DNA from: Bacillota bacterium
GTDB taxonomy: Bacteria; Bacillota; Sulfobacillia; Thermaerobacterales; Thermaerobacteraceae
Reading direction: 5' to 3'
Assembly (NCBI GenBank): GCA_003242195.1
Contig: QGUQ01000016.1
Span: 1 to 12,794 of the forward strand
Length of the DNA: 12,794 nt
The notes beneath the pieces are model-generated. The model was not told the DNA's origin, ran no database searches, and saw only the letters and a list, made by a program, of their open reading frames with translations. Each line of letters opens with the position of its first letter. Positions within the stretch are counted from its first letter, which is position 1. A program made the translations under genes and the position numbers. Positions 1-6,853 of this stretch are shown piece by piece.

Positions 1-44
1 CGGCACCGGGCGGCGGGCGGGCCAGCGGCGCGGCGGGCCATGCC

Positions 45-1040
45 GTGGAGGGCCCCGGGGAGGCGACCGGGGAGGTCACGGCGCCGCCCCTGGCCACGAC
101 GGCCCGGGTCACCGGCCGCCGGTCGCTGGCGCCGGGTATCGTGGCGACGACGCTGGAAGCACCCGAGATCGCAGCGGCCGCCGCGCCGCTGCAATTCGTG
201 CAGGTGCGGCTGCCCGCCGGTGGTGGCGGCTACGGCTCCGTTCCCGGGCGCCCCTTCCTCGGCCGGCCCTTTTCCATCTACGACGCGGATGCCGGGAGCG
301 GGCGCCTCACCATCGTGTACCGCGTCGTGGGCCCCGGAACGGAGATCCTCGCGGGCCTTGAGCCCGGCGCGACGGTGGAGCTGCTGGGGCCGCTGGGGCG
401 GCCCGTGCCGGTGGTCCCCTCCCGGCCCGGGGCGCCGCCTGCGCTGGCTGGCCCGCTGTGGCTGGTGGCCTGGAGCTGGAAGGTGGCGGTCTTCCGGCTC
501 CTGGCCGTCCGGGCGTTGGCGGCGGGGATACCGGTGACGGTGCTGCTGGCTGCCGAGGGCGAGGCGGCCCGGGTACTGGCCGCGGACTGGGCCCCGCTGG
601 TTCCGCCGGCACCCGGTGCCCGGCCCGGCGAGCCGCCGGGTCTTGACCCGGGGGAGGTCGGGGGCCACCTGGCGATCGTGCCGCCGGCCCAGCTGCCCTC
701 CTTCCTGGCCGCCGCCCTGGACCGGGACGACACCGGGGGCAACGGCATGTCCGGCGTCACCGACCCGTCCCTCGACGGCGCCGCCGGCTTCGCAACAACG
801 GGAGCCGGAAGCCAGCGTCCACGCCTGTTCGCGGCAGGCCCGCGCCCCTTCCTGCAGCAAGTCCAGCGCATCGTGCGGAAGCACCCGGTGGATGCCTTCC
901 TGGTGGTGGACGCCTACATGCCCTGCGGCTACGGGGCCTGCCTGGGCTGCGCCGTGCCGGTCCGGGACGGGGCCGGAACCCGCTACGTGCGCGCCTGCCG
1001 GGAAGGGCGCTGGTTCGCCGCCGGGGAGGTGATCCTGTGA
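45..1040 (+). CDS. pyrK: PyrK, dihydroorotate dehydrogenase B electron-transfer subunit (start uncertain)
   Basis: This is the FAD and [2Fe-2S] subunit that takes electrons from PyrD (class 1B) and normally passes them to NAD+, acting in the cytoplasm as a PyrD2-PyrK2 complex. The family-like part begins near residue 19. The FAD-binding motif RPFSIYD is at about 74-80. The C-terminal iron-sulfur site is C294, C299, C302 and C318, with the context CGYGACLGCAVP. The protein is 331 aa, longer than the usual 250-290 aa, partly because of a Gly/Asp-rich insert at about 227-260. The expected glycine-rich NAD loop (GGGxGxxP-like) is replaced by WSWKVAV at 143-149. The frame is open to the window edge and GTG 45 has no good SD, so the true start may lie upstream. 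It overlaps pyrD by 4 bp (GTGA). Identity is secure; the electron acceptor is not. Confidence 0.9.
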   Translation: MEGPGEATGEVTAPPLATTARVTGRRSLAPGIVATTLEAPEIAAAAAPLQFVQVRLPAGGGGYGSVPGRPFLGRPFSIYDADAGSGRLTIVYRVVGPGTEILAGLEPGATVELLGPLGRPVPVVPSRPGAPPALAGPLWLVAWSWKVAVFRLLAVRALAAGIPVTVLLAAEGEAARVLAADWAPLVPPAPGARPGEPPGLDPGEVGGHLAIVPPAQLPSFLAAALDRDDTGGNGMSGVTDPSLDGAAGFATTGAGSQRPRLFAAGPRPFLQQVQRIVRKHPVDAFLVVDAYMPCGYGACLGCAVPVRDGAGTRYVRACREGRWFAAGEVIL

Positions 1041-2026
1041 GAGATCCCGGGCGCCTGGAGGTGCGGTTGGGACCCTTGCGCTTGAAGAATCCGGTGGTGA
1101 CGGCCGCCGGTCCCTTCGCCTACGGCCGCGAGGCGGCCTCTTTCTACGACCTGGGGGCACTGGGGGCCGTCACGGTCAAGGGGCTCAGCCTGGAGCCGTG
1201 GCCGGGCAATCCGCCGCCGCGAGCCGTGGAAACGCCTGCGGGCATGCTGAACGCCATCGGCCTGCAAAACCCCGGCGTCGACCACTTCGTCCAGCACGAC
1301 CTACCGTGGCTGCGCCGCTTTGACGTTCCCGTCATCGCCAACGTGGTCGGGAAGACCACGGAAGAGTACGTCGAGGTAGCCCGCCGGCTCGATGCGGCGG
1401 GTGTCGACGCCCTGGAGCTCAACGTGTCCTGCCCCAACGTCAAGGCCGGCTGCCTCGAGTTCGGCAGCGACCCCGCGGTGGCGGCGGCGCTGGTCCGGGC
1501 CGTGCGCCGGGTGACGGGGCGGCCGCTGCTGGTCAAGCTGTCGCCCGACGTGGCCGACCTGCCCCGTCTGGCCGCGGCGGTGCTGGAGGCGGGCGCCGAC
1601 GCCCTGTCGCTGATCAACACCGTGCGGGGGGCGGCTATCGACGTGGACGGTGAGCGGCCGCTCCTGGCCACGATTACGGGCGGCCTGTCGGGCCCCGCCA
1701 TCCGGCCGGTGGCGGTGCGTTGTATCTGGGAGGTCTACGAGCGGCTGCAGGCTCCCATCCTGGGCATGGGCGGCGTCAGCAGCGGCCGCGACGCGGCGGA
1801 GTTGATGCTGGCCGGTGCCAGCGCGGTGGCGGTGGGTACCGCGACCCTGGTGGATCCCCGGGCGCCGGTGCGCGTCCTGGGTGAATTGGAGGAGATCCTG
1901 GCGGCGAAGGGGATTGCCGCCGCGGAACTCACCGGCCGCGCCCACCGGCAGGCCGGTGCCGGGGTCGGGACCGGCTTGCCCGGTGCCACGTGTTCCGCGG
2001 CCGGGGGCGACGGGTCACGCGCATAG
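1037..2026 (+). CDS. pyrD: PyrD, dihydroorotate dehydrogenase class 1B catalytic subunit
   Basis: This enzyme oxidises dihydroorotate to orotate with FMN. It is the class that works with PyrK. The class 1 TIM-barrel motifs are in order: K48 in VTVKGLS, NAIGLQNPG at 72-80, the active-site loop NVSCPNV with catalytic Cys132, KLSPDV at 167-172, the loop INTVRG at 193-198, GGLSGPAI at 215-222, and the FMN phosphate segment GMGGVSSG at 243-250. A Cys rather than Ser as the base is the class 1A/1B signature, and the neighbouring pyrK points to 1B. The GTG start overlaps the pyrK stop in a GTGA arrangement, which suggests translational coupling. The 329 aa length is slightly longer than usual because of a Gly/Ala-rich tail after about residue 300. 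Confidence 0.95.
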   Translation: MRDPGRLEVRLGPLRLKNPVVTAAGPFAYGREAASFYDLGALGAVTVKGLSLEPWPGNPPPRAVETPAGMLNAIGLQNPGVDHFVQHDLPWLRRFDVPVIANVVGKTTEEYVEVARRLDAAGVDALELNVSCPNVKAGCLEFGSDPAVAAALVRAVRRVTGRPLLVKLSPDVADLPRLAAAVLEAGADALSLINTVRGAAIDVDGERPLLATITGGLSGPAIRPVAVRCIWEVYERLQAPILGMGGVSSGRDAAELMLAGASAVAVGTATLVDPRAPVRVLGELEEILAAKGIAAAELTGRAHRQAGAGVGTGLPGATCSAAGGDGSRA

Positions 2027-2032
2027 ACGGAG

Positions 2033-2051
2033 GGCCGGGGGCGCCCCGGCC
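2033..2051. other. GC-rich hairpin between pyrD and pyrF
   Basis: A perfect 8-bp inverted repeat (GGCCGGGG / CCCCGGCC) with a 3-base GCG loop starts 6 bp after the pyrD stop, in a 136-bp gap before pyrF. No T-run follows. It could reduce read-through or stabilise the upstream mRNA. Because the base composition is so GC-rich, chance is a real alternative. Confidence 0.3.
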
Positions 2052-2162
2052 ACCGGTCCGGAGTTCTTGGGACGTGGCGAGCCGGCCGTGACGGGCAGCG
2101 GCATGGCGACAACCGACTGCCGGCGGCCGGACGCGGGAGACGGGGATACGGAGGAAACAGCG

Positions 2163-2915
2163 ATGGGGAACGGAATCGCGGGCGCGGAACGGGTGATCGT
2201 GGCGCTGGACGTGGCGGACGCGGAGCGGGTGAGTGCGCTGGTGGATGAACTGGCACCGGCGGGCTGTGCCTTCAAGATCGGCCTGGAGATGCTGTATGCC
2301 CTGGGCCCGGGTTGGATCGAGCGTCTGGCCGGCCGCGGCGTGCGGGTCTTCGTGGATGCCAAGCTCCATGACATTCCCAACACCGTGTACGGGGCGGCCC
2401 GGGCCCTGGGGGCGCGCGGTGCCTGGCTGCTGACCGTGCACCTGGCGGGCGGGGAGGAGATGTGCCGGGCGGCCGCGGAGGGTGCCGCCGAGGGCGCGGC
2501 CGCAGCCGGCTTGCCGGCGCCGCGGGTGATCGGCGTACCCGTCCTTACCAGCTTGGCGGGGACGGCCTACGAAGAGGCCACCGGGGCCCGCCTGTCCCTG
2601 GAGGACGAAGTCGTGCGCCGGGCCCGGAACGGCCAGGCCTGGGGCCTGGCGGGCGCGGTCTGCTCGCCGGCGGAATTGCCGCGCTTGCGGGCCGCCCTGG
2701 ACACCGGGTTCTGGCTGGTGACGCCCGGGATCCGGCCTGCCGGCAGTCCGGCCGGCGACCAGCGGCGCGTGGCCACGCCGGCGGCGGCCATCGCAGCCGG
2801 CGCGGACTACCTGGTGGTCGGCCGCCCGGTGACGGCGGCGCCGCAACCGCTGGCCGCCCTGGCGGCCATCGCTCGAGAGGTCGAGGGCGCGCTGTCGGAC
2901 CAACCCAGGACGTGA
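2163..2915 (+). CDS. pyrF: PyrF, orotidine-5'-phosphate decarboxylase
   Basis: It decarboxylates OMP to UMP, the last step of de novo pyrimidine synthesis. The 250-aa protein shows the N-terminal strand VIVALDV (11-17), FKIG with Lys38, the catalytic D-x-K-x-x-D as D65, K67 and D70 in VDAKLHDIPN, the TPGIRP phosphate loop (187-192), and VVGRPVT (218-224). ATG 2163 is preceded by GGAGGAA at 2150-2156 with 6 bases between, which decides against the in-frame ATG at 2103. It lies 136 bp after pyrD and 54 bp before pyrE on the same strand, so it belongs to the same operon. Confidence 0.96.
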   Translation: MGNGIAGAERVIVALDVADAERVSALVDELAPAGCAFKIGLEMLYALGPGWIERLAGRGVRVFVDAKLHDIPNTVYGAARALGARGAWLLTVHLAGGEEMCRAAAEGAAEGAAAAGLPAPRVIGVPVLTSLAGTAYEEATGARLSLEDEVVRRARNGQAWGLAGAVCSPAELPRLRAALDTGFWLVTPGIRPAGSPAGDQRRVATPAAAIAAGADYLVVGRPVTAAPQPLAALAAIAREVEGALSDQPRT

Positions 2916-2969
2916 CGAGAACACCCGCCGTCACGCCGGGTGATGTCGCATGGACGGGAGGTCACGGGC

Positions 2970-3728
2970 ATGTCCATCACAGGCGAGAGGCACGGGCGCT
3001 CCGGGGCCGCTGCGAGGCCGGAGGCCGGGGCCGCCTCCGGCGCCCAGTCCGAGGCCGTTCCCGGGGTGTGCACCGGCCGTGTGCCGGACGGGGCGGCTGA
3101 CCTGGACGATGCCGCAGTGGCGGGTTTGCTAAATCAAACCGGTGCCCACCGATACGGGCACTTCCGCCTGACGACGGGCCTGCACAGCGATGAGTTCTTC
3201 CTCCTGGCCCGCGCCTTTCAGTATCCCGAGGTGCTGGAGCGGCTTGGCGCGGCACTGGCCGCCCGATTGCGCCGGGTTCTCCCCGCCGCTGACGCCGGGC
3301 AGGGCGGGCCGGCCGGGTCGGGCCCCGTCGCCGGGACCGTGGGCGCCGTCGTGGGCCCGGCCATGGGCGGCGTGTTGCTGGCCCACGCCGTGGCTCGGGT
3401 GCTGGGCGGCCGCTCCCTATTCGCGGAGAAGGAAGCGGACGGGTCGATGCGCCTCAAGCGGGGATTCGCGCTGGCACCCGGCGAGCCCGTCGTGGTGGTC
3501 GAGGATGCGGTGACCACCGGCGGCTCCGTGCGCAAGACCATGGAGGCCGTGGCCCGCGCGGGCGGGCGCGTGGTGGCCGTGGGCGCCGTCGTCGATCGCA
3601 GCGGGGGCAAGGCGGACTTCGGCGTGCCCTTCGTCTCCCTGCTCTGCCGCGACGTCGCCGCCTTCGTCCCGGAGGAATGCCCGCTATGCCGCCGGGGCGT
3701 TCCTCTCGTCGAGCCGAAGCGGGGGTGA
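2970..3728 (+). CDS. pyrE: PyrE, orotate phosphoribosyltransferase
   Basis: It joins orotate to PRPP to form OMP. The PRPP-binding motif is VVVVEDAVTTGG at 174-185. The substrate-binding segment YGHFRLTTGLHSDEFF is at 62-77, and the C-terminus CPLCRRGVPLVEP (237-249) is typical of the thermophile/Clostridia-type PyrE. At 252 aa it exceeds the usual ~190-200 aa because of an Ala/Gly-rich N-terminal extension (about 1-45) and a Gly/Pro-rich insert at about 105-124. ATG 2970 has GGGAGGT at 2956-2962 with 7 bases between. The earlier in-frame GTG 2940 and ATG 2943 lack an SD. It is the last gene of the pyrimidine operon. Its TGA directly abuts the stop of a convergent gene. Confidence 0.95.
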   Translation: MSITGERHGRSGAAARPEAGAASGAQSEAVPGVCTGRVPDGAADLDDAAVAGLLNQTGAHRYGHFRLTTGLHSDEFFLLARAFQYPEVLERLGAALAARLRRVLPAADAGQGGPAGSGPVAGTVGAVVGPAMGGVLLAHAVARVLGGRSLFAEKEADGSMRLKRGFALAPGEPVVVVEDAVTTGGSVRKTMEAVARAGGRVVAVGAVVDRSGGKADFGVPFVSLLCRDVAAFVPEECPLCRRGVPLVEPKRG

Positions 3729-4097
3729 TCAGCTCCCTCCCGCCGGCAACCGCCCCTCCCCTTCCGGCTTCTCCGGTCTTGACGGTTGTCCGTCCGGCCG
3801 TTCCGGCCCCGGCTGCGGTGCGCCTGGCTCGCCAGCGACCCGGGGCGGCAACTGCACCAGGGCATGGAGCAAGCCGTTCATGCGCTGCGCTTCTCGCGGG
3901 TACCGGTGGCGGAGCAGGGACCACGCCTCACCGGCCAGCCGGCAGGCGGCATCGCCCTCACCGGCTTCCGCCAGCCCGCGCAGGGCACGCGCCAGGAGCC
4001 GGTTCAACGCGCTCACCACGGGCTCGTCCAGGCCCCCCGGCATGTCGCCGCCTTCCCGCCCCGGGCGGCCGGGCGGGTTACCGTGCACCGGTGCCAA
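3729..4097 (-). CDS. Small hypothetical protein downstream of the CopD-TusA gene
   Basis: I do not recognise this 122-aa protein. A TTG start at 4097 is supported by GGGAGGAGGT (complement of 4106-4115) with 8 bases between. The start lies inside the end of the upstream copD-tusA gene (20-bp overlap), so the two are probably translationally coupled. Residues 24-83 read as an amphipathic helical domain (pattern ALNRLLARALRGLAEAGEG...ACRLAGEAWSLLRHRYP). Residues 84-122 are a Pro/Gly/Glu-rich, probably disordered tail. No Cys pair, signal peptide or membrane segment is evident. ATG 4043 is a weaker alternative start. Being real is supported by the SD, the overlap and the non-random helical composition; function is unknown. 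Confidence 0.6.
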   Translation of the reverse strand: MAPVHGNPPGRPGREGGDMPGGLDEPVVSALNRLLARALRGLAEAGEGDAACRLAGEAWSLLRHRYPREAQRMNGLLHALVQLPPRVAGEPGAPQPGPERPDGQPSRPEKPEGEGRLPAGGS

Positions 4098-5460
4098 CGG
4101 CAGCGACCTCCTCCCGCGGGTGATCGCCGGGCCCCGCCTCGGCGGCCGCGACGCCTGCTGCGCCGGCCTCGCGGTTCGCGCCGCCCTTGCGGATCAGGTA
4201 GCGGTAGGTGGCCCAGAGCCAGAAGCCGCGGCGCTCCCGCGCCTCCAGCACGTGGCCGTTGAGCTCCAGCCACGCGGGCAGTTCCCACCAGGAGATGGGG
4301 TCCGAGCTCAGCAATTCCAGGATCTCGCCCGGCGCCATGCTCTCGAGTTCCCGCTGGATGTGGACGAAACCCGCGCAAGACCGGCCGCGGCTGTCCAGCC
4401 GCCGGTGCGCCGCCGGGGCCGCCGCTACGGCCGTTGCCGCGGTTCCCATCAGCGTCAACTCCTGCAGATCGCACATGCCGCGGATGGGCGAGCACGCCCG
4501 CCACAGGGGACAGGTGATGAAGATGATGACGAGTCCCCCGATCAGGCCCAACTTGAACAGGATCAGGCGGCCCGGCCAGAACGCCAAGGCTCCCACGGGA
4601 TCCCATCCGGTGTAAGGCACCGCCTGGGCCAGCCCCGTGAGGACGAGGAGCGGCAGGAAGACCCGAACCCAGGCCCGGAAACGTTCCAGCTGCCGGGCGG
4701 CAGCCACCACCACCGGAATGGCCAGCGTCGCCCGCGCGCTCGGTATGGCGACGAACAGGTTCCACACGGCTCCGCCGATCCACAGGGCGAAGGCCACGAG
4801 GTGCAGGGGGCGCAGCAGGAGGGCGGGAAGCCACTGGCCGAAGACCAGCCTGGCGTCGAGGGCACCGGTGGCGGCCAGCGCCGCGATCACCAGCACCAGG
4901 GTCGCGCGCACCGGTCGCCGCTCGGCCCAGCGGGGTTCCCGCCGCCGCGTCCACAGCAAGGTCCCGGCGGAAGCATAGGCCACCAGGAGCGTCGCGGCGG
5001 CAACGAGCCAGAATTCCCAGGCACCCTCCCGGACGGCCTGCCGGCCCGCCCAGAACAGATGCGGCAGGCCCGCCAGCAACGACAGCGGCAGGACCACGCG
5101 CGCCAGCGCCAGGAAGCGGCGTGCCGCCTCGGTGGCATAACGGTTCACGGCCGCGGCCTCGGCGTCGTCCACGCGCACGAAGAGCCCCCACCAGAGGCAG
5201 CCACCGCCGAGGACGCCCAGGCCCGCCAGCTGCAACCAGCGCAGGGGAACCAGCTCGACGGGCGCTCCCTGCATGCGCAGGGTGAGGTAGATGCCGGCCA
5301 GGGACGCCAGGCTGATGAAGGTCAGGGCGACGCGGGGCAACATGTAGCGGTTGATGTAACGTTCCGCCACCCCCCCGCTGCCACTGGCGGGCGGCGCCGC
5401 CACCGGGCCGGGACGACCCACCTCCAGGTCTCCGGTGGCGGTCCTCATCGTGGTGCCCAC
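4078..5460 (-). CDS. CopD-like membrane protein fused to a C-terminal TusA-like domain
   Basis: The 460-aa protein has about eight hydrophobic segments between residues 43 and 318. The segment LHLVAFALWIGG (219-230, with H220) resembles CopD-type copper-resistance/transport membrane proteins. A Cys-rich stretch follows the last membrane segment (C317, C323, C330). Then comes a TusA-like sulfur-carrier domain at about 353-426, recognisable by LDSRGRSC, PGEILELLSSDP and a NGHVL motif. The usual CPxP active motif reads CAGF: Cys362 is kept, both prolines are lost. The GTG start at 5460 is set by GGAGGTGA (complement of 5467-5474) with 6 bases between; ATG 5448 is an alternative. A palindrome at 5510-5523 lies just upstream. 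Copper, heme or sulfur handling is inferred from the family only. Confidence 0.8.
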   Translation of the reverse strand: MGTTMRTATGDLEVGRPGPVAAPPASGSGGVAERYINRYMLPRVALTFISLASLAGIYLTLRMQGAPVELVPLRWLQLAGLGVLGGGCLWWGLFVRVDDAEAAAVNRYATEAARRFLALARVVLPLSLLAGLPHLFWAGRQAVREGAWEFWLVAAATLLVAYASAGTLLWTRRREPRWAERRPVRATLVLVIAALAATGALDARLVFGQWLPALLLRPLHLVAFALWIGGAVWNLFVAIPSARATLAIPVVVAAARQLERFRAWVRVFLPLLVLTGLAQAVPYTGWDPVGALAFWPGRLILFKLGLIGGLVIIFITCPLWRACSPIRGMCDLQELTLMGTAATAVAAAPAAHRRLDSRGRSCAGFVHIQRELESMAPGEILELLSSDPISWWELPAWLELNGHVLEARERRGFWLWATYRYLIRKGGANREAGAAGVAAAEAGPGDHPREEVAAVGTGAR

Positions 5461-5509
5461 CGGGGCTCACCTCCGCTTTCAGCGTGCCCGGTGGGACAGC
5501 GATATGGCT

Positions 5510-5523
5510 GTGACCTGGGTCAC
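5510..5523. promoter_or_regulatory. Crp/Fnr-type operator in front of copD-tusA
   Basis: The palindrome GTGAC-CTGG-GTCAC (preceded by T, giving TGTGAC) lies in the gap between two divergent genes. Reading leftward, a weak -10-like CACGCT (5486 to 5481) begins 30.5 bp from the dyad centre. This would put a class II-type site near -41.5 to -42.5 for the minus-strand gene starting at 5460. It is one of six matching sites in the window. Confidence 0.75.
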
Positions 5524-5595
5524 CCCTCCTGGCGAGCCGGCTGGCGACCGACTCCGCCACCCGCCCACGCCAGCGCGCGCGGCGCGGCGGTCAGC

Positions 5596-5609
5596 GTGAC
5601 GGGCATCAC
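5596..5609. promoter_or_regulatory. Crp/Fnr-type operator in front of the tandem-DUF2249 gene
   Basis: GTGAC-GGGC-ATCAC matches the shared GTRAY-N4-RTCAC pattern. It lies 46 bp before the plus-strand GTG start at 5656. A CACCTT hexamer at 5632-5637 begins 29.5 bp from the dyad centre; TTACTA at 5636-5641 is an alternative -10. Together with the site at 5510-5523, the 195-bp divergent gap carries one operator per gene, 86 bp apart. Confidence 0.7.
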
Positions 5610-5655
5610 TGCAGGGTCCCGGCCCTTGGGCCACCTTACTAGGGGAGGTGGTGAC

Positions 5656-6258
5656 GTGATCGGGTTGCGACGAAGGGGGGACCGGCCCGGGGCGCCGGGA
5701 GAGCACGAAGTGTACCTGGACAACCGCGGCCTGGAACCACCCGAGCCCATGCTCCGCATTCTCAGCGCCCTGGAGCGGCTGACGAATGACCAGGTCCTGC
5801 TGGCCCACACCGACCGCCGGCCCCTCTTCCTTCTGCCGCGGCTGGAGGAGCGGGGTTACGCCTACCGCTTCGAAGAACAGCGCGACGGCACGGTGATCAC
5901 CCGCATCTGGCGGAAGGCTCCCCGCGCCGGTGATGCGGCCGGTGCAGGGGCCGGGAGCGGCACGCCCGCGGCGGCGGACACGGCCACGGCCGGCGCGGTG
6001 CCCGGCGACACCGGTGACGGCTCGCTGGCCGGCCCGGAGCCGCTGGTCCTAGACGTCCGCCCCTATCATGCGGAGGGACGCGAGCCTTTCGGCGACATCA
6101 TGGCGACCGTGGAGCGGCTGCAGCCCGGCCAGGCTTTCGTACTCATCAATACCTTCGAACCCGTGCCGCTTTACCGCGTCATGGAGCGGAAGGGATTCCG
6201 CCACGCCGCGGAGCGGACACCCGATGGCGACTGGCGCATCACCTTCTGGCGGGCCTGA
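5656..6258 (+). CDS. Tandem DUF2249 protein
   Basis: This 200-aa soluble protein contains two DUF2249 domains: residues 18-86 (LDNRGLEPPEPMLRIL near the start) and 129-199 (LVLDVRPYHAEGREPF near the start). They are joined by an Ala/Gly/Thr-rich linker at 87-127. DUF2249 is related in pattern to TusA-like sulfur carriers, and the first domain keeps the RGLxxPxP outline with the TusA cysteine replaced by proline. Such proteins commonly sit in denitrification and NO-response clusters; their biochemistry is not established. The GTG start at 5656 has GGAGG at 5644-5648. It is expressed divergently from copD-tusA and has its own operator at 5596-5609. An 18-bp hairpin about 95 bp downstream probably ends transcription. 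Confidence 0.85.
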   Translation: MIGLRRRGDRPGAPGEHEVYLDNRGLEPPEPMLRILSALERLTNDQVLLAHTDRRPLFLLPRLEERGYAYRFEEQRDGTVITRIWRKAPRAGDAAGAGAGSGTPAAADTATAGAVPGDTGDGSLAGPEPLVLDVRPYHAEGREPFGDIMATVERLQPGQAFVLINTFEPVPLYRVMERKGFRHAAERTPDGDWRITFWRA

Positions 6259-6353
6259 GGCAACGGGCGGCGCACCTCCCGCCTGCTTCGCTTCGGGTGC
6301 GCTGCAGGAGGGCGGAGCGGGAGCCGGGATGGGATGGCGTGCAGAGGCGAGAG

Positions 6354-6393
6354 GCGAAGCGGCTACCGGGCTGGTGCCCGGTAGCCGCTTCGC
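6354..6393. terminator. Convergent 18-bp perfect hairpin
   Basis: A perfect inverted repeat, left arm GCGAAGCGGCTACCGGGC and right arm its exact complement, encloses a 4-base TGGT loop. It lies between the tandem-DUF2249 stop (6258) and the stop of the minus-strand SufT-like gene (6446). The position fits a bidirectional terminator. No T-run follows on either strand, so it would be a non-canonical, hairpin-only terminator or an mRNA 3'-end stabiliser. Confidence 0.65.
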
Positions 6394-6445
6394 TAGAGCG
6401 GGCTCGCGGGAACGGGTTCGTCGCAGGAGCCGGGGCCGGGAACGG

Positions 6446-6853
6446 TCAGGCTAGGCCGAAGAACTGCTTCGCCCGGTCGCTCATCATGTCCGGTGTCCAC
6501 GGCGGCGACCAGACCACCTTCACGTCCACCTCTTCGATACCCGGGACGGACAGGGCGGCGGAGCGCGCACCTTCCTCCAGGTAGTTGGTCGCCGGGCATC
6601 CCGGCGTGGTCATGGTCATGATGATCTCGGCGCGGCGGCCATCGATGCGGATGCCGTAGACAAGGCCCAGATCGACGACGTTGAATCCCAGTTCGGGGTC
6701 GATGACATCCATCAGCGCCTCGCGCACGGTCTCGACGCCGACCTGTGGTTCCTGCCCTCTTTCCTCTCCCCGTGGCTCTGGATTCCTTTCCTGCTGGCGA
6801 TCCCCTTCGGGCTGCCGTTCCTGTTGCCGCTCCTGCCCGTGGTGGTTGCTCAT
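6446..6853 (-). CDS. MIP18/DUF59 family (SufT/PaaD-like) iron-sulfur assembly protein
   Basis: The 135-aa protein has a DUF59 domain at about 40-115, with VIDPELGFNVVDLGLVYGI (50-68) and the conserved TTPGCPAT loop carrying Cys86 (83-90). Members of this family help mature or repair iron-sulfur proteins. Residues 8-38 form an unusual Gln/Glu/Arg-rich leader, likely disordered. The C-terminal tail (116-135) is typical of the longer bacterial members. ATG 6853 overlaps the stop of the upstream membrane gene (ATGA), and GGGAGGTG (complement of 6861-6868) lies 7 bases before it. The two are therefore translationally coupled. It has no operator of its own and should share the one at 8321-8334. Context suggests upkeep of Fe-S proteins under nitrosative stress (inference). 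Confidence 0.88.
   Translation of the reverse strand: MSNHHGQERQQERQPEGDRQQERNPEPRGEERGQEPQVGVETVREALMDVIDPELGFNVVDLGLVYGIRIDGRRAEIIMTMTTPGCPATNYLEEGARSAALSVPGIEEVDVKVVWSPPWTPDMMSDRAKQFFGLA

Noticed and set aside
2911..2936. GTGAC ... GTCAC pair between pyrF and pyrE as another regulator site
   Set aside because: The half-sites are much too far apart (the 4-bp spacer is not kept) and they fall at the pyrF stop.
3880..5655. Very long plus-strand open frame opposite the copD-tusA gene, in frame with the tandem-DUF2249 gene
   Set aside because: Its translation is Arg/Gln/Gly/His-rich shadow sequence. The opposite strand encodes a clear membrane protein with an SD, and the real plus-strand gene starts at GTG 5656 with its own SD and operator.
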